Positions 1 to 9,009 of a stretch of 64,000 nt of DNA are shown piece after piece. The translations under genes and the position numbers were made by a program. Every line of letters starts with the position of its first letter. Positions within the stretch are counted from its first letter, which is position 1. Below the pieces are notes generated by a model, which did no database searches, was not told the DNA's origin, and was given only the letters and a program-made list of their open reading frames with translations. The stretch is from Rouxiella badensis. Lineage in GTDB: Bacteria; Pseudomonadota; Gammaproteobacteria; Enterobacterales; Enterobacteriaceae. Where the stretch lies: positions 142,294 through 206,293 of the forward strand of contig NZ_MRWE01000003.1 of NCBI RefSeq assembly GCF_002093665.1. The letters are read 5' to 3'.

Positions 1-185
1 ACATATTCATCATCAATAATGACCGGCACCAAAGAATTCGGGTTCAACGCCTTAAACTCTGCCGTTTGCGTCGATTTGAAATCGCCGCCGTACTCTTCAT
101 GGCGGTAATCCAACCCCAGCTCATGGCAGGTCCAGAGCACTTTACGCACATTAATTGACGTCGATTTGCCTAATATTTTCAACAT
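1..185 (-). CDS. Glutathione S-transferase, N-terminal part (cut by window edge)
   Basis: This is the first 61 codons of a glutathione S-transferase family protein that runs out of the window at its 3' end. The ATG is at 183-185. The visible protein begins [20 protein letters not shown] and continues with the thioredoxin-fold pattern of GST N-domains: a serine/asparagine near residue 10, a helix with [13 protein letters not shown], and the cis-proline motif in [10 protein letters not shown], where glutathione would bind. GSTs conjugate or reduce electrophiles with glutathione in the cytoplasm. The substrate cannot be inferred. An acetyltransferase gene lies 32 bases upstream on the same strand, so the two may be co-transcribed. 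Confidence 0.85.
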   Translation of the reverse strand, partial: MLKILGKSTSINVRKVLWTCHELGLDYRHEEYGGDFKSTQTAEFKALNPNSLVPVIIDDEY

Positions 186-217
186 AGTCTGTCTTCTCCA
201 CCAGCATACTGCGCTGC

Positions 218-751
218 CTATTTTTCGGTGCCGGGACGGCTATACAAGCGAACGGGACTGTCTTGATAAGTCGTATCAATCTGATGAATAAATCCATGCT
301 TCTCGGCCAGCCGGATTGACGGCGTATTTTCCGGAGCAATGATGCAGCAAACGGGACGCTCGAGGTGCGCGGCGGCCCAATCGAGTACGGCTTTTGCCGC
401 CTCGCTGGCGTAGCCTTTGCCGTGAAATTCTGGGCTTAATACCCAACCCATCTCCGCCTTATTCTCCAGAGAAGGCTGCATATTTCGCTGAAAGTCGGCA
501 AGCCCGATCTCGCCGATGAAGCGGCCAGACTCTTTTTCTTTCACCACCCAATAGCCAAAACCCAGCAGTTGCCAATGGCCGACATAGCGTAAAAGCCGGG
601 TCCAGCTCGCCTCGCGCGTGGAGGGCGTGCCACCGATAAAGCGGACCATTTCAGGATCGGCCCACAGCGCCGCGATGACGTTGAAATCATCAACGGTGTG
701 GCCGCGCAGAATCAATCTTGGCGTTTCTATTTGTGGTGCAGCGTTGAGCAT
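218..751 (-). CDS. GNAT-family N-acetyltransferase (RimJ/RimL type)
   Basis: This 177-residue protein has the layout of RimJ/RimL-like acetyltransferases. It opens with [10 protein letters not shown], followed by the acceptor-side helices. GEIGLADF near residue 75 and [18 protein letters not shown] near residues 100-118 give the central beta strand and the acetyl-CoA pyrophosphate loop (HGKGYA). [13 protein letters not shown] near 142-154 is the usual C-terminal CoA-contacting helix. The family transfers acetyl from acetyl-CoA to amines on proteins, antibiotics or metabolites in the cytosol. The acceptor is not predictable. The gene sits just upstream of a GST gene on the same strand. The family call is firm and the function is unknown. 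Confidence 0.85.
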   Translation of the reverse strand: MLNAAPQIETPRLILRGHTVDDFNVIAALWADPEMVRFIGGTPSTREASWTRLLRYVGHWQLLGFGYWVVKEKESGRFIGEIGLADFQRNMQPSLENKAEMGWVLSPEFHGKGYASEAAKAVLDWAAAHLERPVCCIIAPENTPSIRLAEKHGFIHQIDTTYQDSPVRLYSRPGTEK

Positions 752-853
752 AGTAGTGATAACCCTCAGTAATCCGACAGGAATAACCTAGCACCGAATG
801 TCGGCTAATGGGATGGTGGGAAAGTTATTTTGAGAAATAGCGCGAGGAATACG

Positions 854-1732
854 TTAGCGCAAAAGGTTCTGGCGAACGGCAGAAGGCGCGACGCCGCGCA
901 GCGACTTAAAGCGGTTGCTGAAATGGCTGGTTGAACTGAACCCACAGTCCAACGCGATAGTAGTGATATCCAGACGGGTATTACGCAATAAATTCTCGGC
1001 GCGGATAATACGCGCGTTCATGACGTACTGGTGTGGCGCAACGCCCATCGACTGCTTAAACATCCGCGCAAAATGATACTCACTTAGCCCAGCAATCTCG
1101 GCCAACTGCTGCAACTGTAGCGGCGTCGACAGATGGCCGTGAATATATTCCTTCACGCGGTTCAGCACCGTCGGCGACAGACCGCCACGCACGGTCGGCA
1201 GCGCCCACTGCAAATGGGTATAGTGGCGCACCAGATGCGTCACCAGTAGATTGGTGGCCGTACTAAGCATCAGCTGATTGCTGCTTTCCTGCCACTGGCA
1301 ACTGAGCAGAAAGTGACGATAAAGCTGAGTAATATGCTGATCTTCTTCGAACGTGAGTTCATCGACCAGAATACTCGCCGGGCTACGGTCCCAGGTCTGT
1401 TCTATGACCTGGCGCAGATGTTCGTCGGTGCAATACATATGTACAAACGACAAGTCGCCCCGCACGTCCCAGCTCGAGACGTTGTGTTTCGGCATCAGAC
1501 AGAAGCGATCCGGCCCGCCACCGTTTTGCCAGCCTGAACGCGTTTTGTGGTAGCACTCGTAGCCGTCGGCGATATACAGGCTGAGCGTATGGTGATCCGG
1601 GTCTTCCTGCGTCACGCAGTCGTTTTTATTCGACCACGCGGCCAGCTGCATACCCGACCCCAGATGCACGGTATCGTGCAACACGGCATGGTGCTTCTGG
1701 AGCGTTTCGAAGGCCTGATAACGATTTGGCAT
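854..1732 (-). CDS. AraC-family transcriptional regulator
   Basis: This 292-residue regulator has an N-terminal cupin-like sensing region (about residues 20-150) and a C-terminal AraC DNA-binding domain (about 190-290). The first helix-turn-helix is visible in LQLQQLAEIAGLSEYHFARM and the second in ITTIALDCGFSSTSHFSNRF, followed by the conserved G-V-AP-S-R pattern. It is transcribed away from the EamA transporter gene at 1922, with 189 bases between the two start codons. That arrangement is common when a regulator controls the transporter beside it. The ligand is unknown, and control of the exporter is an inference from position. Confidence 0.88.
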   Translation of the reverse strand: MPNRYQAFETLQKHHAVLHDTVHLGSGMQLAAWSNKNDCVTQEDPDHHTLSLYIADGYECYHKTRSGWQNGGGPDRFCLMPKHNVSSWDVRGDLSFVHMYCTDEHLRQVIEQTWDRSPASILVDELTFEEDQHITQLYRHFLLSCQWQESSNQLMLSTATNLLVTHLVRHYTHLQWALPTVRGGLSPTVLNRVKEYIHGHLSTPLQLQQLAEIAGLSEYHFARMFKQSMGVAPHQYVMNARIIRAENLLRNTRLDITTIALDCGFSSTSHFSNRFKSLRGVAPSAVRQNLLR

Positions 1733-1921
1733 GGCGCGGCTTCCCGGTGAATGAATAGCGCTATTGTAGTGTTTTCCCCGCGTTGAGGGCGAGTATTGAC
1801 TGCACTATCACTTTAAAAAAACCGCAAGAATATACAACTGACCGCAAGCCCATGAATGCCCAAATCTTATTGAGGGTCGATAATCCACGCAGAATTCTCT
1901 TTTTTAGCGCTGGATACCATT

Positions 1922-2830
1922 ATGAACGCATTGCTGTATATCTCCGTGATCCTGATTTGGGGCACTACCTGGTTTGCCATCTACCTGCAACAGGGTGTAG
2001 TGGCCGTAACAGTCTCCATTTTCTACCGCTTTTTGCTCGCCTCGCTGCTGATGATGGTAGTGCTATTGATTGCTCGCCGTTTGCGCAAGCTGGCGTTGAA
2101 AGACCACATTTATTGCGTGGCACAAGGCTGCTGCGTTTTTGCCTTCAACTTCTATTGTTTCTACCACGCGGCGGCCTATATCAGCAGCGGGCTGGAATCG
2201 GTGATTTTCTCGATGTCAGTGCTGTTTAACGCCTTCAACGGCATGCTTTTCTTCCGTCAGAAAATGTCACCGGCGTTGATTCCGGCATCGATTCTGGGTC
2301 TGGTAGGCATTGTTACCCTGTTTTGGCACGACCTTAGCGCGAATCACGTTGCGCCTGAGTTGTTGAAAGGCATAGGTCTTAGCATGCTGGGCACCTACGG
2401 TTTCTCGTTGGGCAATATGATCAGTACGCGCCACAAAAAGCACGGACTGGACGTGGTTAGCACCAATACCTACGCGATGGGATACGGTGCTGCTGTGATG
2501 GCGTTGCTGAGCCTGGCACAGGGAGCGTCCTTTGCCATCGAATGGACATCCGCCTACGTCGGCTCGCTGGTCTATCTGGCGGTATTTGGCTCGGTGCTCG
2601 GATTCGGGATGTATTTCAGCCTGGTAGGACGTATCGGCGCAAGCCAGGCCGCCTACAGTACGCTACTGTTTCCACTCGTCGCGCTGACGGTATCGACCTT
2701 CTATGAAGGTTATCAATGGCATACCAACGCGGTGATTGGGTTGGGGCTTATCCTGCTCGGTAATCTGGTGATGTTCTATCGTCCGCGCTGGCTGTCGGAA
2801 TGGAAAAAAACGAAACCCGCGCTGAGCTAA
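1922..2830 (+). CDS. EamA/DMT-superfamily membrane transporter
   Basis: This 302-residue inner-membrane protein belongs to the drug/metabolite transporter superfamily. It starts with VILIWGTTWFAIY, the typical EamA first helix. About ten hydrophobic segments fall in two repeated halves (roughly residues 5-135 and 150-290), and the second half ends with a VIGLGLILLGNLVMFY helix. Family members export amino acids, nucleobases or drugs by proton or ion exchange. The substrate cannot be read from sequence. The gene is divergent from the AraC regulator upstream, and its stop codon abuts the stop codon of the convergent LysR gene. Confidence 0.88.
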   Translation: MNALLYISVILIWGTTWFAIYLQQGVVAVTVSIFYRFLLASLLMMVVLLIARRLRKLALKDHIYCVAQGCCVFAFNFYCFYHAAAYISSGLESVIFSMSVLFNAFNGMLFFRQKMSPALIPASILGLVGIVTLFWHDLSANHVAPELLKGIGLSMLGTYGFSLGNMISTRHKKHGLDVVSTNTYAMGYGAAVMALLSLAQGASFAIEWTSAYVGSLVYLAVFGSVLGFGMYFSLVGRIGASQAAYSTLLFPLVALTVSTFYEGYQWHTNAVIGLGLILLGNLVMFYRPRWLSEWKKTKPALS

Positions 2831-3799
2831 TCAGGCATCGTCAAATGATTCACTCTGCCAGTCGAAAGACGAGAGCGTATCGCTGACGATCTCTTTCAAT
2901 TTCATCACCGCCGGGTCGCGCAGCGCATCACGCCGCCAGCCAAGATTAATTGAATAGGCCGGCATGGCGACCGGCGGCAGCAATAATCGCAAGGGATGAA
3001 ACGCCGCCAGTTGACGGGCGGCGTGCAAAGGAATGGTCGCCAACGCCGGGCTGCCCAGCAGCAGATAAGGCAAGGCCGAGAAATGGGTTGTTGATGCCAT
3101 CACCGTCCGCTTAAGCCCCTGCGGGATAAGTACCTCATCCACCATGCCTATAAACCCGCCCGATGAGACCAGCAGATGCCGACGGCTTAAGAAAGCCGCC
3201 AGCGTCAGGTGATGTTGATGCTCGACTTCATGCTCTGCCAGCGGCTGAGTCACATCAATCAGACAGGCATAGCGCCCTTCTCCCAATGTTTCACTGCCGA
3301 TAGCCGCCGAGGTGAATCCTCCTGAGGCAATCGCGACATCGATTTCGCGATTCATCAGCATCTCTTCCACGATGCGGCTGTGAGTCTGACGGAAGACCAC
3401 CCGCAGCCCCGGCATGTCGCGTTCAAGCCGGTCAATCAGACGCTTGCCCAACGCGAGCTCAAAGTCATCCGAGAGTCCGATGCTCAACGACCGACCCGCA
3501 TAGCCGGCCCGCGCGCCAGAAACCAGCAGCAAACTCTGCCGACATTTATCCAGCGCCTCGCTGACCAGCGGTTTCAGCTCATTGGCGCGCAGCGTCGGCG
3601 CAAGCCCGCGTCCGGTGCGCACAAACAGGTGATCGTCATACAGGCGGCGAAGACGGCCAAGCGCGGCGCTCACCGCCGACTGCGTCAGCCCAAGCCGCAC
3701 GGCGGCGCGGCTCGCACTGCCCTCTTCATATAAGGCCTCGAGGACTTTAAGCAGGTTGAGATCGACCGTCTCGATATTAATTCTATCAATATCACTCAT
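2831..3799 (-). CDS. LysR-family regulator divergent from nitrilase gene
   Basis: This 322-residue LysR-type regulator is read from the ATG at 3797-3799. A 17-residue upstream extension is possible but lacks family character. The winged helix-turn-helix is in residues 8-65 (LNLLKVLEALYEEGSASRAA, then LTQSAVSAALGRLR), with a two-lobed effector-binding domain behind it. The pattern resembles the NodD/LinR/SyrM-like branch, because of the VDLNLLKVLEALY opening. Only 74 bases separate its start from that of the divergent nitrilase gene at 3874, so it most likely regulates that gene. Its stop codon directly abuts that of the EamA gene. The regulatory target is inferred from position. Confidence 0.88.
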   Translation of the reverse strand: MSDIDRINIETVDLNLLKVLEALYEEGSASRAAVRLGLTQSAVSAALGRLRRLYDDHLFVRTGRGLAPTLRANELKPLVSEALDKCRQSLLLVSGARAGYAGRSLSIGLSDDFELALGKRLIDRLERDMPGLRVVFRQTHSRIVEEMLMNREIDVAIASGGFTSAAIGSETLGEGRYACLIDVTQPLAEHEVEHQHHLTLAAFLSRRHLLVSSGGFIGMVDEVLIPQGLKRTVMASTTHFSALPYLLLGSPALATIPLHAARQLAAFHPLRLLLPPVAMPAYSINLGWRRDALRDPAVMKLKEIVSDTLSSFDWQSESFDDA

Positions 3800-3873
3800 A
3801 AATGGATGGGCATGGATTAATGTCAGGATTCGAGCAGAATAGAAATTCATCCCCGCTGAGTCGAGAGAAATTT

Positions 3874-4800
3874 ATGCCTGCTTCAATCGTTGCTGCCCTG
3901 CAAATAGGCTCTTCCCCACAGGGAAAAGCCGCTACGCTGGAAAATATTTTGTCCTGGGAGACGGAGATTACTGCCTCTGGTGCCCGCCTGGTCGTCATGC
4001 CGGAAGCGCTATTGGGGGGCTATCCGAAAGGCGAGATCTTTGGCACCCGTCTGGGCTATCGCCTGCCCGAAGGCCGTGAAGATTTTACCCGTTACTACAA
4101 TAACGCCATTGAGGTCCCCGGTGAGGAAACGCAGGCGCTGGCAGACCTCGCAACCCGCACCCAGGCTAGCATCGTAATCGGCGTGATTGAACGCAGCGGT
4201 TCAACGCTCTACTGTACTTCGCTGTTTATCGAACCGGCTCAGGGGGTGGTTGCCAGGCACCGCAAGCTGATGCCAACCGGCACCGAACGGTTGATCTGGG
4301 GACAGGGTGATGGTTCGACGCTGCCCGTGGTGAACGCCGCCGCAGGCCGTCTCGGCAGCGCAATTTGCTGGGAAAATCACATGCCTCTGCTGCGCGTGGC
4401 AATGTATGGTAAGGGCGTTGAGGTCTGGTGCGCTCCGACGGTAGACGAGCGAGAAATCTGGCAATGCTCGATGCGCCACATCGCTCACGAAGGCCGAATG
4501 TTCGTGGTAAGCGCCTGCCAATATCAGCCCTCACCTGCACAGCAGGGAATCGAGGTGGCGCACTGGGAAACTAACCGGCCGGTGATTAACGGGGGTTCGG
4601 TGATTGTGGGTCCGTTGGGCGACGTGCTGGCCGGACCGCTGAAGGGAGAAACCGGCCTGTTGACCGCGGAAATCAATACCGACGACCTGGTGGGCGCCCG
4701 CTATGATTTCGACCCGGTCGGGCACTATTCAAGGCCGGATATTTTTAGCCTTGAGGTCGATCAGCGCGCAAAAAAGAATCTGCGATTTATTGAGGACTAG
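3874..4800 (+). CDS. Nitrilase (carbon-nitrogen hydrolase family)
   Basis: The ATG at 3874 gives a 308-residue protein beginning [20 protein letters not shown]. An in-frame extension back to 3802 exists but has no family features. The catalytic triad of nitrilases is visible: Glu in [12 protein letters not shown] (near residue 46), Lys in [20 protein letters not shown] (near 128), and Cys in [13 protein letters not shown] (near 164). The CWEN context is that of true nitrilases, which turn organic nitriles into carboxylic acid and ammonia, rather than amidases or carbamoylases. Length and motifs fit aliphatic or arylacetonitrilases of plant-associated bacteria. It is divergent from a LysR regulator and followed by an unrecognised small gene. 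The exact nitrile is unknown. Confidence 0.88.
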   Translation: MPASIVAALQIGSSPQGKAATLENILSWETEITASGARLVVMPEALLGGYPKGEIFGTRLGYRLPEGREDFTRYYNNAIEVPGEETQALADLATRTQASIVIGVIERSGSTLYCTSLFIEPAQGVVARHRKLMPTGTERLIWGQGDGSTLPVVNAAAGRLGSAICWENHMPLLRVAMYGKGVEVWCAPTVDEREIWQCSMRHIAHEGRMFVVSACQYQPSPAQQGIEVAHWETNRPVINGGSVIVGPLGDVLAGPLKGETGLLTAEINTDDLVGARYDFDPVGHYSRPDIFSLEVDQRAKKNLRFIED

Positions 4801-4887
4801 GCAGGATTGCGTCAGGCGGCGAATCGGGGGTAAGTTAAGGCATCACTCATCGTTTTAACGAGTTATCCTTTTCGAGGCGAAAACAGT

Positions 4888-5379
4888 ATGACGCAGTCTC
4901 CTTCAGCGGTTCTTTTGCATATTGGCAGTGAAGAAACACAGGTCACGATCGACGGCAAGACGCATCGGTTAACGCTGGGCTCACAGCTCACCTCGTTAGG
5001 CTATTTCAGACACCAGCCCCCGACGCCCGCCGAGATGGAAAACGCCATCATGGTCGTTGAAGACGAGGTGACAGGCCTGCGCCACGACATCACGCCGGGG
5101 GCGAGTCTTCATAGCCAAGATAACGATATTCGCGCGATCGCTCGCCTCGCTGGCGTCGCAGAAAACGAGCAGATGTCGCTCTCACTGGACGCCGTCGAGC
5201 GGACCTTCGACCGCCTCGCGCTGGTGATCAATGGCCGCCCCGCGCACTTTGAAGGCATTCCTGAAGGTAACGATTTCGCCGCAACGCTGCTTATATTGAG
5301 AGAGTTTATGCATCATCTGCAGTTCGATGAAATCGTCGTCAAAGGGGCACGATTCGAGATGCTCAATAGCCAGCCATAG
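4888..5379 (+). CDS. Hypothetical protein downstream of nitrilase
   Basis: I do not recognise this 163-residue protein. It has no signal peptide or membrane segment. It is acidic and rich in short beta-strand-like runs, such as VLLHIGSEETQVTIDGKTHR at the start and a strand-loop pattern near residues 50-75. A helical C-terminal part ends with FDEIVVKGARFEML. It lies 87 bases after the nitrilase stop on the same strand and converges on the TauE/SafE permease gene, whose stop is 10 bases away. The length, start codon and codon use look like a real gene. A role linked to the nitrilase is only a guess from position. Confidence 0.7.
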   Translation: MTQSPSAVLLHIGSEETQVTIDGKTHRLTLGSQLTSLGYFRHQPPTPAEMENAIMVVEDEVTGLRHDITPGASLHSQDNDIRAIARLAGVAENEQMSLSLDAVERTFDRLALVINGRPAHFEGIPEGNDFAATLLILREFMHHLQFDEIVVKGARFEMLNSQP

Positions 5380-5389
5380 TCCGGCTCTC

Positions 5390-6136
5390 TCAGCTTAAAT
5401 AGCGCAAGATAAGCATGCTGCCCGAGGCGAGCAGGATAAGGTTGATAAGCTTGAGAAACTGCTCACGCGACATTCTGAGCGTGAGATGGCGGCCGAGTGT
5501 TATCCCCAGCAGCATACCCGGCAGGAGAATCAGCGCCAACAGCCACAGGTTGGCATCAAGATAAACTCCCGCCAGCGCAAAAATAACGACCCGCGTTAAC
5601 GTGCTCAAGCCAATAAGCGTGGTTTGTGTGATACGAAATGCGTCTTTTTTCTCAATACGGCCGCCGAGATAAATGGCGTAAATAAATCCGCCGCTGCCAA
5701 AAAGTGCACTAAATACGCCGCCGACCAACCCAAAAGGCACCGCCGCCTTCGGTGAAAAGGTGCGCTGCGGCTTGAGTCCGCTAAGCGAATACAGGGCGTA
5801 GAACACCACAAATAGGCCCAACGCCAGCAGAAGGATATCGGGCCGCGCCCTGAGCAAAATCGCCGCCCCAATCAGACTGCCCATGACCATCAGCGGAATC
5901 AGCCGTTTTAACTCGGGCCACTGCGCATTGCGTCCGTCACGGCTGACATTGACCACTGCGGCACAAAGGTCGAGCAGCGCCAGCAAGGGAACAATGTCCG
6001 CCAGCGGGATATAGAGCGCCATCACCGGGCTAGCGACCAAGGCTGACCCGAAACCCGCAATCCCAAAAATAACGTAGGCCACCAGCAGCGTGACACCCAG
6101 TACCAGATAATGCGTTAACGTGAGTGTTTCGAGCAT
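5390..6136 (-). CDS. TauE/SafE-family membrane permease
   Basis: This 248-residue inner-membrane protein shows about eight hydrophobic helices and the internal duplication of the TauE/SafE (formerly DUF81) family. The first half carries IFGIAGFGSALVASPVMALY, and the second half carries GGVFSALFGSGGFIYAIYLG. This glycine-rich repeated motif is the family signature. Characterised members move sulfite, sulfoacetate or other small organic anions outward. The substrate here is unknown. The gene is convergent with the hypothetical gene at 4888-5379. It could export an acid made by the nitrilase, but that is speculation from neighbourhood only. Confidence 0.85.
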   Translation of the reverse strand: MLETLTLTHYLVLGVTLLVAYVIFGIAGFGSALVASPVMALYIPLADIVPLLALLDLCAAVVNVSRDGRNAQWPELKRLIPLMVMGSLIGAAILLRARPDILLLALGLFVVFYALYSLSGLKPQRTFSPKAAVPFGLVGGVFSALFGSGGFIYAIYLGGRIEKKDAFRITQTTLIGLSTLTRVVIFALAGVYLDANLWLLALILLPGMLLGITLGRHLTLRMSREQFLKLINLILLASGSMLILRYLS

Positions 6137-6326
6137 TTTTTGCGCCTTTCCTTAGCGGATGTTGATGCAATCGCGTTCAAAAAACATACAAAAATGAGAT
6201 CTGGAACACAGTTCTAACTAAAAGGCCGTCAGGTTCCCCCGTTGGATGGATAAAACGTCATCTTTGATTACATTCAATATACACATTTGTGCAAATGTGT
6301 TTAATCATATTTAAAAGGGTGAATAA

Positions 6327-6605
6327 ATGAAAAAAATTCTCGTCACTGCTGCTGTCGCTCTTTCGCTGTTTTCTTTAACCGCGTCTGCTGCTGAGCTGAT
6401 CTCTAAAGATGAAGCTCATCACTTTAAATATCACTATGTGGGCAAAATTAGCGTAGGTGCAACTTCTGGGGAAGTCTCATCCCCCTCTGATTTGCATAAA
6501 AAACTTTCTGACGAAGCCGATAAAAAAGGCGGTAAATACTACGTCATCATCGCGGCCAGAGAGCATGGACCTAACTTCGAAGCGAATGCGGAAGTCTTCA
6601 AATAA
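6327..6605 (+). CDS. YdgH/BhsA/McbA-like (DUF1471) periplasmic stress peptide
   Basis: This 92-residue protein has a clear Sec signal peptide (MKKILVTAAVALSLFSLTASAA, cleavage near residue 22). A mature domain of about 70 residues follows, with the DUF1471 pattern: KISVGATSGEVSSPSDLHKK, then DEADKKGGKYYVIIAAREHG. Family members such as BhsA, McbA and YhcN are small periplasmic proteins induced by acid, peroxide, metals or biofilm growth. Their molecular function is poorly defined. A strong rho-independent terminator follows within 30 bases, so this is a single-gene transcript. Which paralogue it corresponds to cannot be decided by eye. Confidence 0.85.
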   Translation: MKKILVTAAVALSLFSLTASAAELISKDEAHHFKYHYVGKISVGATSGEVSSPSDLHKKLSDEADKKGGKYYVIIAAREHGPNFEANAEVFK

Positions 6606-6630
6606 TAATATTTTGACACCCGCAGTCGAG

Positions 6631-6665
6631 ACCACCTGGCCCCTTTCGGCAGGTGGTTTTTTTTT
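6631..6665 (+). terminator. Rho-independent terminator of DUF1471 gene
   Basis: The stem ACCACCTG (6631-6638) pairs with CAGGTGGT (6650-6657) across an 11-base loop, followed by a run of nine or more T. It lies 26 bases after the stop codon of the DUF1471 gene. Confidence 0.9.
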
Positions 6666-6865
6666 ATCCTATGAATTCGCCTTTTTTGTCTACTCTTTGT
6701 AAGGGCTTTGCTCTTATTTTGTTGATGATTCAATTGTGTTAAGGGAAGTGAGTTAAAAAAGATTCCGGATTGGCAGGCGCCATTTTTTCAGCCAGAGGGG
6801 AATATCGGGGGTTGTGTATCCGAGGGTTACACAGAACATTGGCCTAAATTTGAAGTGATTCAATA

Positions 6866-7768
6866 ATGAAATACATCATTCTTATTTTATTCATTTTATG
6901 CGTTATCTATGTGCACTACCGTGGAAAGGTTCGCTATAACTTCTGGCGACAGCTTTCCGATCATTCTACTTTTACCGCACCGATGAACGTCTTTATGTAC
7001 CTGTTCTCCCGTGCCCCGACGACCCCCTATTTGCAGCCCGAACAATTCCCGGAACTCAGAGTGTTGAGAGAAAACTGGGAGGCCATTCGTGATGAAGGCC
7101 AACGGCTGATGGAAATTCAGCAGATTAAAGCGTCCGATAAGTTTAACGACGCCGGATTTAACTCGTTCTTTAAAACCGGTTGGAAACGTTTTTATCTGAA
7201 ATGGTATGACGACAGCCATCCTTCCGCGATGGATTTATGCCCGCATACGACGGCACTCCTGCGCAGTCTGCCTTCGGTGAAAGCGGCTATGTTCGCCGAA
7301 CTTCCTCACGGCAGTCGTTTACCCCGGCACCGTGACCCGTACGCGGGATCGTTGCGTTATCATCTGGGACTTATTACCCCCAATGACGATCGCTGCTTTA
7401 TCGAGGTTGATGGCGAGCGCTACAGTTGGCGTGACGGCGAAGGTGTGATGTTTGATGAAACGTATCTGCACTATGCCGAAAACCAGAGCGGTGAAAATCG
7501 GTTGATTCTGTTTTGTGATATTGAGCGACCAATGCGTTATCGCTGGGCACAGAGCATCAATCACTGGCTGGGCAAGAACCTGATGAGCGCGGCGACCGCG
7601 CCAAACGACGAGAACGATCGCACCGGCGGCGTAAACAAAGTCTTCAAGCACATTTATTCGATTCGTAAGGTCGGTAAGCGCCTCAAGGCGTGGAATCGCA
7701 CCGGCTATTACATCATTAAATGGATTGTCTTTGCTGGCATCGCCGCCGCTATCTTCTTCTCTATCTAA
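6866..7768 (+). CDS. lpxO: LpxO-type lipid A 2-hydroxylase (aspartyl/asparaginyl beta-hydroxylase family)
   Basis: This 300-residue protein starts with a hydrophobic anchor (IILILFILCVIYVHY) and ends with another (IIKWIVFAGIAAAIFFSI). It therefore sits in the inner membrane with the catalytic domain in the cytoplasm. The Fe(II)/2-oxoglutarate dioxygenase core shows the HxD metal pair in RHRDPYAGSLRYHLGL (near residue 153) and the distal His and Arg in DETYLHYAENQSGENRLILF (near 193-211). LpxO adds a 2-hydroxyl to the secondary myristate of lipid A and so alters outer-membrane properties. Length and both membrane anchors match LpxO rather than soluble AspH proteins. Its stop codon overlaps by four bases that of the convergent ATPase gene. 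Confidence 0.85.
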   Translation: MKYIILILFILCVIYVHYRGKVRYNFWRQLSDHSTFTAPMNVFMYLFSRAPTTPYLQPEQFPELRVLRENWEAIRDEGQRLMEIQQIKASDKFNDAGFNSFFKTGWKRFYLKWYDDSHPSAMDLCPHTTALLRSLPSVKAAMFAELPHGSRLPRHRDPYAGSLRYHLGLITPNDDRCFIEVDGERYSWRDGEGVMFDETYLHYAENQSGENRLILFCDIERPMRYRWAQSINHWLGKNLMSAATAPNDENDRTGGVNKVFKHIYSIRKVGKRLKAWNRTGYYIIKWIVFAGIAAAIFFSI

Positions 7769-8829
7769 ACGTAATTTTTAAGCTGGCTGAGGCGGCTGCG
7801 GGTTCGTTGAATATCCTCTTGTTCAACGTCCCGGGTCATCTCATCCAGCCCGTATTCACTGAATAAATACAATCGACATTGCCGCTCGTAAAGCACGTCA
7901 ATAACGTTGATAAAGCGTTGCTGCGTAGCACCCGACTGGCCGGCGAGCTTCGGCACCCCTTCTATTATCCAGCAATCACAGCGATCGCAAAGCGCCAGAT
8001 AATCCATCACTGCGGTGGGCGCAACGCACAGCGCCTCAAAGGAAAAATGCAGAAAGTCGCCCGGCGCAGAGAGTAGCTCGAGAGTACGCGACCCCATATT
8101 TAAGGATTGCCTCCCGATGCCCGGCTGCGGAAGCCCACATTCGCGGCGCTGAAGGTCATTACCAGGACACAGAAAAACCCCTTCACAGAACGGCGTGAGA
8201 TCATTGCTGCCCAGTTGGCGATAGTCCTGAGTTCCCCCGAGCGCCACCACCTCGAGATGCTTTTCGATGAGTTTTATCGAAGGCACGAAACGCGCGTGAT
8301 AAAGCGGATGCGAGAGAAGCTGCTCTGGCGGATAGTTCGAGGTCGCCACGAGGACAGTGCCACTGCTGATGACCCAGGCAAGCAGCCCTTTTACTAGCAT
8401 CGCATCGCCAACGTCGTGAAGGTGTAGCTCATCGAAGCACAGCAAGCGGCAGTCACCGAGCAGCGTACCAAGGGCGGTTTCCAGCGTATTATCAGCGGCC
8501 TGAGGGGCATTCATTTGCCGATGCAGGTCTCGCAAAAAATCATGGAAGTGCACACGCATCTTGCTGCTAACGGGTGCGGCAGCAAAAAAGCTGTCGACGA
8601 TGAAACTCTTGCCGCGCCCCACTTTCCCCCAGATATAAACGCCGCCGGTTTTCTTGCCGCCGAGACCAAAAATCCCTTTTGCGGCTTTTTTGGGGGCGTT
8701 GAGCGTCTTACCCAACGCATGCAGGCTTTGAATTACCTGACGCTGTTGCTCATCCAGAACGAACTGATTCAGTTGGGCTTTATCGTCCATAATGCGACGA
8801 AAATCAAAACCTCTGACCGCCTGTTTCAT
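7765..8829 (-). CDS. ZapE/AFG1-like P-loop ATPase
   Basis: This 354-residue protein belongs to the AFG1/ZapE ATPase family. Walker A is in YIWGKVGRGKSFIVDSFF (near residue 70), with the HFHDFLRDLH motif typical of the family close behind it. Walker B is CFDELHLHDVGDAMLVKGLL, and sensor 1 is LVATSNYPPEQL. ZapE acts at the division ring and destabilises FtsZ polymers under stress. This protein diverges from the standard enteric ZapE: it has DELHLHD in place of DEFFVSD, a different N-terminus and no long basic tail. It may therefore be a second AFG1 paralogue rather than ZapE itself. It is convergent with lpxO, with a four-base overlap. Confidence 0.8.
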   Translation of the reverse strand: MKQAVRGFDFRRIMDDKAQLNQFVLDEQQRQVIQSLHALGKTLNAPKKAAKGIFGLGGKKTGGVYIWGKVGRGKSFIVDSFFAAAPVSSKMRVHFHDFLRDLHRQMNAPQAADNTLETALGTLLGDCRLLCFDELHLHDVGDAMLVKGLLAWVISSGTVLVATSNYPPEQLLSHPLYHARFVPSIKLIEKHLEVVALGGTQDYRQLGSNDLTPFCEGVFLCPGNDLQRRECGLPQPGIGRQSLNMGSRTLELLSAPGDFLHFSFEALCVAPTAVMDYLALCDRCDCWIIEGVPKLAGQSGATQQRFINVIDVLYERQCRLYLFSEYGLDEMTRDVEQEDIQRTRSRLSQLKNYV

Positions 8830-8904
8830 ATTTTATTCCCGCTGGGTGGAAAGTCCCTTTTACGGCCATTATCCGCGCGAAAAAGGAGATGATGCAACGC
8901 CGAC

Positions 8905-8931
8905 GCAAAAAAAACCCCGCCTAGGCGGGGT
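8905..8931 (-). terminator. Rho-independent terminator downstream of ssb
   Basis: The stem ACCCCGCC / GGCGGGGT (8914-8931) has a two-base centre. Eight or more A precede it on the plus strand, which gives a U-tract for minus-strand transcripts. It lies about 80 bases after the ssb stop codon. Confidence 0.8.
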
Positions 8932-9009
8932 CAGTGTTCTTGATGTTTGCCAGACTCAGGGTATCCGTCGCGGCTACTTTCAGAACGTGCGTTCGTGGAA
9001 GAATAATTC

